Part shown: in pieces, positions 62,470-64,000 of the stretch
Numbering within the stretch: position 1 is the stretch's first letter
How the letters are laid out: each line of letters begins with the position of its first letter
Assembly: GCF_003993795.1 (NCBI RefSeq)
Contig: NZ_RWKV01000004.1
Coordinates: forward strand, 180,807-244,806
DNA length: 64,000 bases
Reading direction: 5' to 3'
Origin: Aquabacter cavernae
Lineage (GTDB): Bacteria > Pseudomonadota > Alphaproteobacteria > Rhizobiales > Xanthobacteraceae
Position numbers and translations under genes: made by a program
Notes under the pieces: model-generated
What the model was told of the DNA's origin: nothing
What the model saw: the letters and a program-made list of their open reading frames with translations, nothing else
Databases searched by the model: none

Positions 62470-63741
62470 TCAGAAATCCTTGGTCGGCCGGGCTGCCCGG
62501 CTCACCAGCTTGGACGAGAACGCCTCGAACGTATTGCCGTTTCGCGAGCAGCCTTCCGACGCCAGCCGAGCATCGAGCCAGATGCTGGAGCGCATCTTCG
62601 ACAGCATGGCCGGGTAATCGGCCGATGCCTCGTCCCACAGTCCGTCGGCATTGAAGTCGGCCGCATACTGGGTGGAGAGCTGGGACATGGTGCCCCGGTA
62701 TGTGTCCAGTTCCTCCCGCGTATAGGGGCGGCTCGGCATGTCGCTGAACGCCTCCTCGCAGGACTTGATGCGGGCATAGAGCACATAGACATATTTCAGC
62801 CGGCGCTCGACATCGGCCTTCTCCCGGCTGCGCTCGGCGTCCACCACTTCCGGCAGGTCGCCCGCGCCCCAGTCCTTCTTCAGCAGAAGCAGCGTGGCCA
62901 TGGGGATTTCCGCCGCCCGGGCCGCCGCCGCGAGGCCCGCATAGTCCAGTTGCAGGCCCTGGGCCGCCGCCTTCAGGAAAGACGTGGTGATGCGGTCCTT
63001 GTCCTTCTCGGCGGCGCCGAAGCATTCGGCGCGCGCATCGAAGGGGTAGGAGACATAGCCCGAGACCCAGGCCGCCGCCTCATGCTTGAGCCCGGCATAT
63101 TCCTCCAGCGCCCGGTTGTAGCCGAAAGTCTGGAGGCACAGCTGCTTCAGCTCCGCCTTCTGCACCGGCGCCTTCAGCTCCGCGCGCACCGCCGACAGCG
63201 CCGTGTCGAACCCGGCGAACTTCAGGCACTCCTGGATGCGGGCATTGCTGACAGCCGCGCTGTCGATCTGGGTGAGGAAGCGCTCCTGCTCGATCTGGAG
63301 GCCGATGAAGCGGGAGGAGAGGAACTGGAGGATATAGACCTGGGAATCATTGGTGAGGCTGCGCATCCGCTCCACGAACGGCGCCGTCTCGGGCGCCCGC
63401 AGATCGGCCACCGCCACATAGAGCCCCGGCTTTCCCGCCGGGCCGTCCGCATAGGACCAGGTGGCGGGGAAATGGATCATGTTCGGATCGGTGCCGTCGA
63501 ACACATCCACGTTCCGCACGATGTTCACGCTGGCGATGATGTGGGCGGAGCGCTGCGCGCGCGGGGGCAGGCGGGAAATGTTGATGAAGGGGCCGACCCG
63601 CCCGTCCTTCTGGCAGATGAGGTCCACCGAGATGGTCCGGTCCTTCGGCTCGGAGAGGGGGACGATATAGATCTCCTGCGCCAGGGAGGGCCTCACCCCC
63701 AGGAGGAGGAGAAAAAGGAAAAGACCCGCCCGGAACCCCAT
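62470..63741 (-). CDS. exported protein of unknown function
   Basis: A 423-residue protein with a signal peptide (MGFRAGLFLFLLLLGVRPSLAQ, cleavage near residue 22). The mature part begins EIYIVPLSEPKDRTISVDLICQ and is otherwise helical with several cysteines (QECLKFAGFD, KQLCLQTFGY, ECFGAAEKDK, SCEEAFSD, SEGCSRNG). I recognise no known domain. The ATG at 63741 starts the signal; an upstream in-frame start adds 17 charged residues. It is the only gene on this strand between regA and the insertion sequence, converging with regA. Confidence 0.82.
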   Translation of the reverse strand: MGFRAGLFLFLLLLGVRPSLAQEIYIVPLSEPKDRTISVDLICQKDGRVGPFINISRLPPRAQRSAHIIASVNIVRNVDVFDGTDPNMIHFPATWSYADGPAGKPGLYVAVADLRAPETAPFVERMRSLTNDSQVYILQFLSSRFIGLQIEQERFLTQIDSAAVSNARIQECLKFAGFDTALSAVRAELKAPVQKAELKQLCLQTFGYNRALEEYAGLKHEAAAWVSGYVSYPFDARAECFGAAEKDKDRITTSFLKAAAQGLQLDYAGLAAAARAAEIPMATLLLLKKDWGAGDLPEVVDAERSREKADVERRLKYVYVLYARIKSCEEAFSDMPSRPYTREELDTYRGTMSQLSTQYAADFNADGLWDEASADYPAMLSKMRSSIWLDARLASEGCSRNGNTFEAFSSKLVSRAARPTKDF

Positions 63742-63875
63742 GCCACCCTCGATCCGAAAACAGCCTCGGACGTACCGTCGCATCAAAGTCATGCGACAAC
63801 AAGAAGCGGGGACCTAGCTACTTTAGACGCTACCTCGATACAGCCATCGAGATGACCCTCAAGGGGTTATACTTA

Positions 63876-64000
63876 GGTTCAGGACTCATTGATCAGAGCC
63901 AGAAGATGACGGTTGCTGCGATGCAGATGGCGGAGAAGAAGGTGTGGGCGCATCGGTCGTAGCGTGTGGCGATGCGGCGCCAGTCCTTGAGTTTGGCGAA
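63876..64000 (-). mobile_element. IS5-family insertion sequence, right end (cut by window)
   Basis: The last 120 bases carry the 3' end of a transposase gene followed by an outer segment GTTCAGGACTCATTGATCAG, typical of the terminal inverted repeat of IS5-family (IS427-group) elements. The exact outer base is uncertain because the other end lies outside the window. Confidence 0.75.
63893..64000 (-). CDS. IS5-family transposase, C-terminal fragment (gene continues beyond window)
   Basis: The visible 35 codons read FAKLKDWRRIATRYDRCAHT-FFSAICIAATVIFWL followed by TGA. This is the conserved C-terminal end of IS427-group transposases (the RRIATRYDR block carries part of the DDE domain signature). 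The N-terminal part lies beyond position 64000. Whether the full element is intact cannot be told. Confidence 0.85.
   Translation of the reverse strand, partial: FAKLKDWRRIATRYDRCAHTFFSAICIAATVIFWL

Overview
The window is a high-GC chromosomal stretch from an alphaproteobacterium. Gene content and organisation point to the order Hyphomicrobiales, most plausibly the Xanthobacteraceae (Xanthobacter, Azorhizobium or Ancylobacter type). This placement is inference from gene content: a RegB/RegA redox pair, intracellular PHA depolymerase, a PrtD/HlyD exporter pair, the mnmE-mnmG-rsmG-parA-parB block with parS sites, rho close by, and dispersed palindromes typical of this order. No rRNA, tRNA or CRISPR array was recognised.

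Layout. 1-1.7 kb: the 3' part of leuB and a pentapeptide-repeat protein. 1.8-7.5 kb: a tripartite tricarboxylate transporter operon (RraA-like aldolase, TctC, TctB, TctA) divergent from a LysR regulator, followed by a GntR regulator. 7.5-17.5 kb: a second, unusual transport and catabolic island. It holds a four-domain rhodanese divergent from a cupin thiol dioxygenase, then TctA, two tandem TctC proteins and a dienelactone-hydrolase-like protein. Convergent to these are an MmgE/PrpD protein and the missing TctB, and an orphan sulfate-binding protein lies beyond. I read this as a candidate pathway for import and desulfurisation of a sulfur-containing carboxylic acid; it is the most interesting part of the window.

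17.6-24.5 kb: central carbon and acyl-CoA metabolism (acs, hydroxyacyl-CoA dehydrogenase, etfA, etfB) with an ETF-beta-lysine-methyltransferase-like gene, an EVE-domain gene, a DUF423 protein and an ABM-domain protein. 24.7-28.2 kb: a type I secretion ABC transporter and its membrane-fusion protein, with no visible substrate or outer-membrane channel. 28.4-39.0 kb: ppc, purA, a proline/alanine-rich membrane protein, mutS and a PiT phosphate transporter. 39.4-45.8 kb: parB, parA, rsmG, mnmG and mnmE, all on the minus strand. Three parS-like sequences lie here, one a perfect consensus, and two inverted-repeat pairs of the same element sit on either side of the parB-mnmG block. This is the origin-proximal segregation region.

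45.8-53.1 kb: a thioredoxin-like YyaL/SSP411 protein, two paralogous glycosyltransferases, a small lipoprotein and rho. 53.4-58.7 kb: a RutE-like nitroreductase, an aminotransferase, an AbrB-family membrane protein, a 0.9-kb apparently gene-free stretch, a DoxX protein and a YgjP-like metallopeptidase. 58.9-62.4 kb: PHA depolymerase and the divergently transcribed RegB/RegA redox two-component system. 62.5-64 kb: an exported protein of unknown function and the 3' end of an IS5-family transposase cut by the window edge.

Where several in-frame starts exist I chose the one supported by a Shine-Dalgarno-like sequence, by the start of a signal peptide, or by the usual N-terminus of the family, and say so in the entry.
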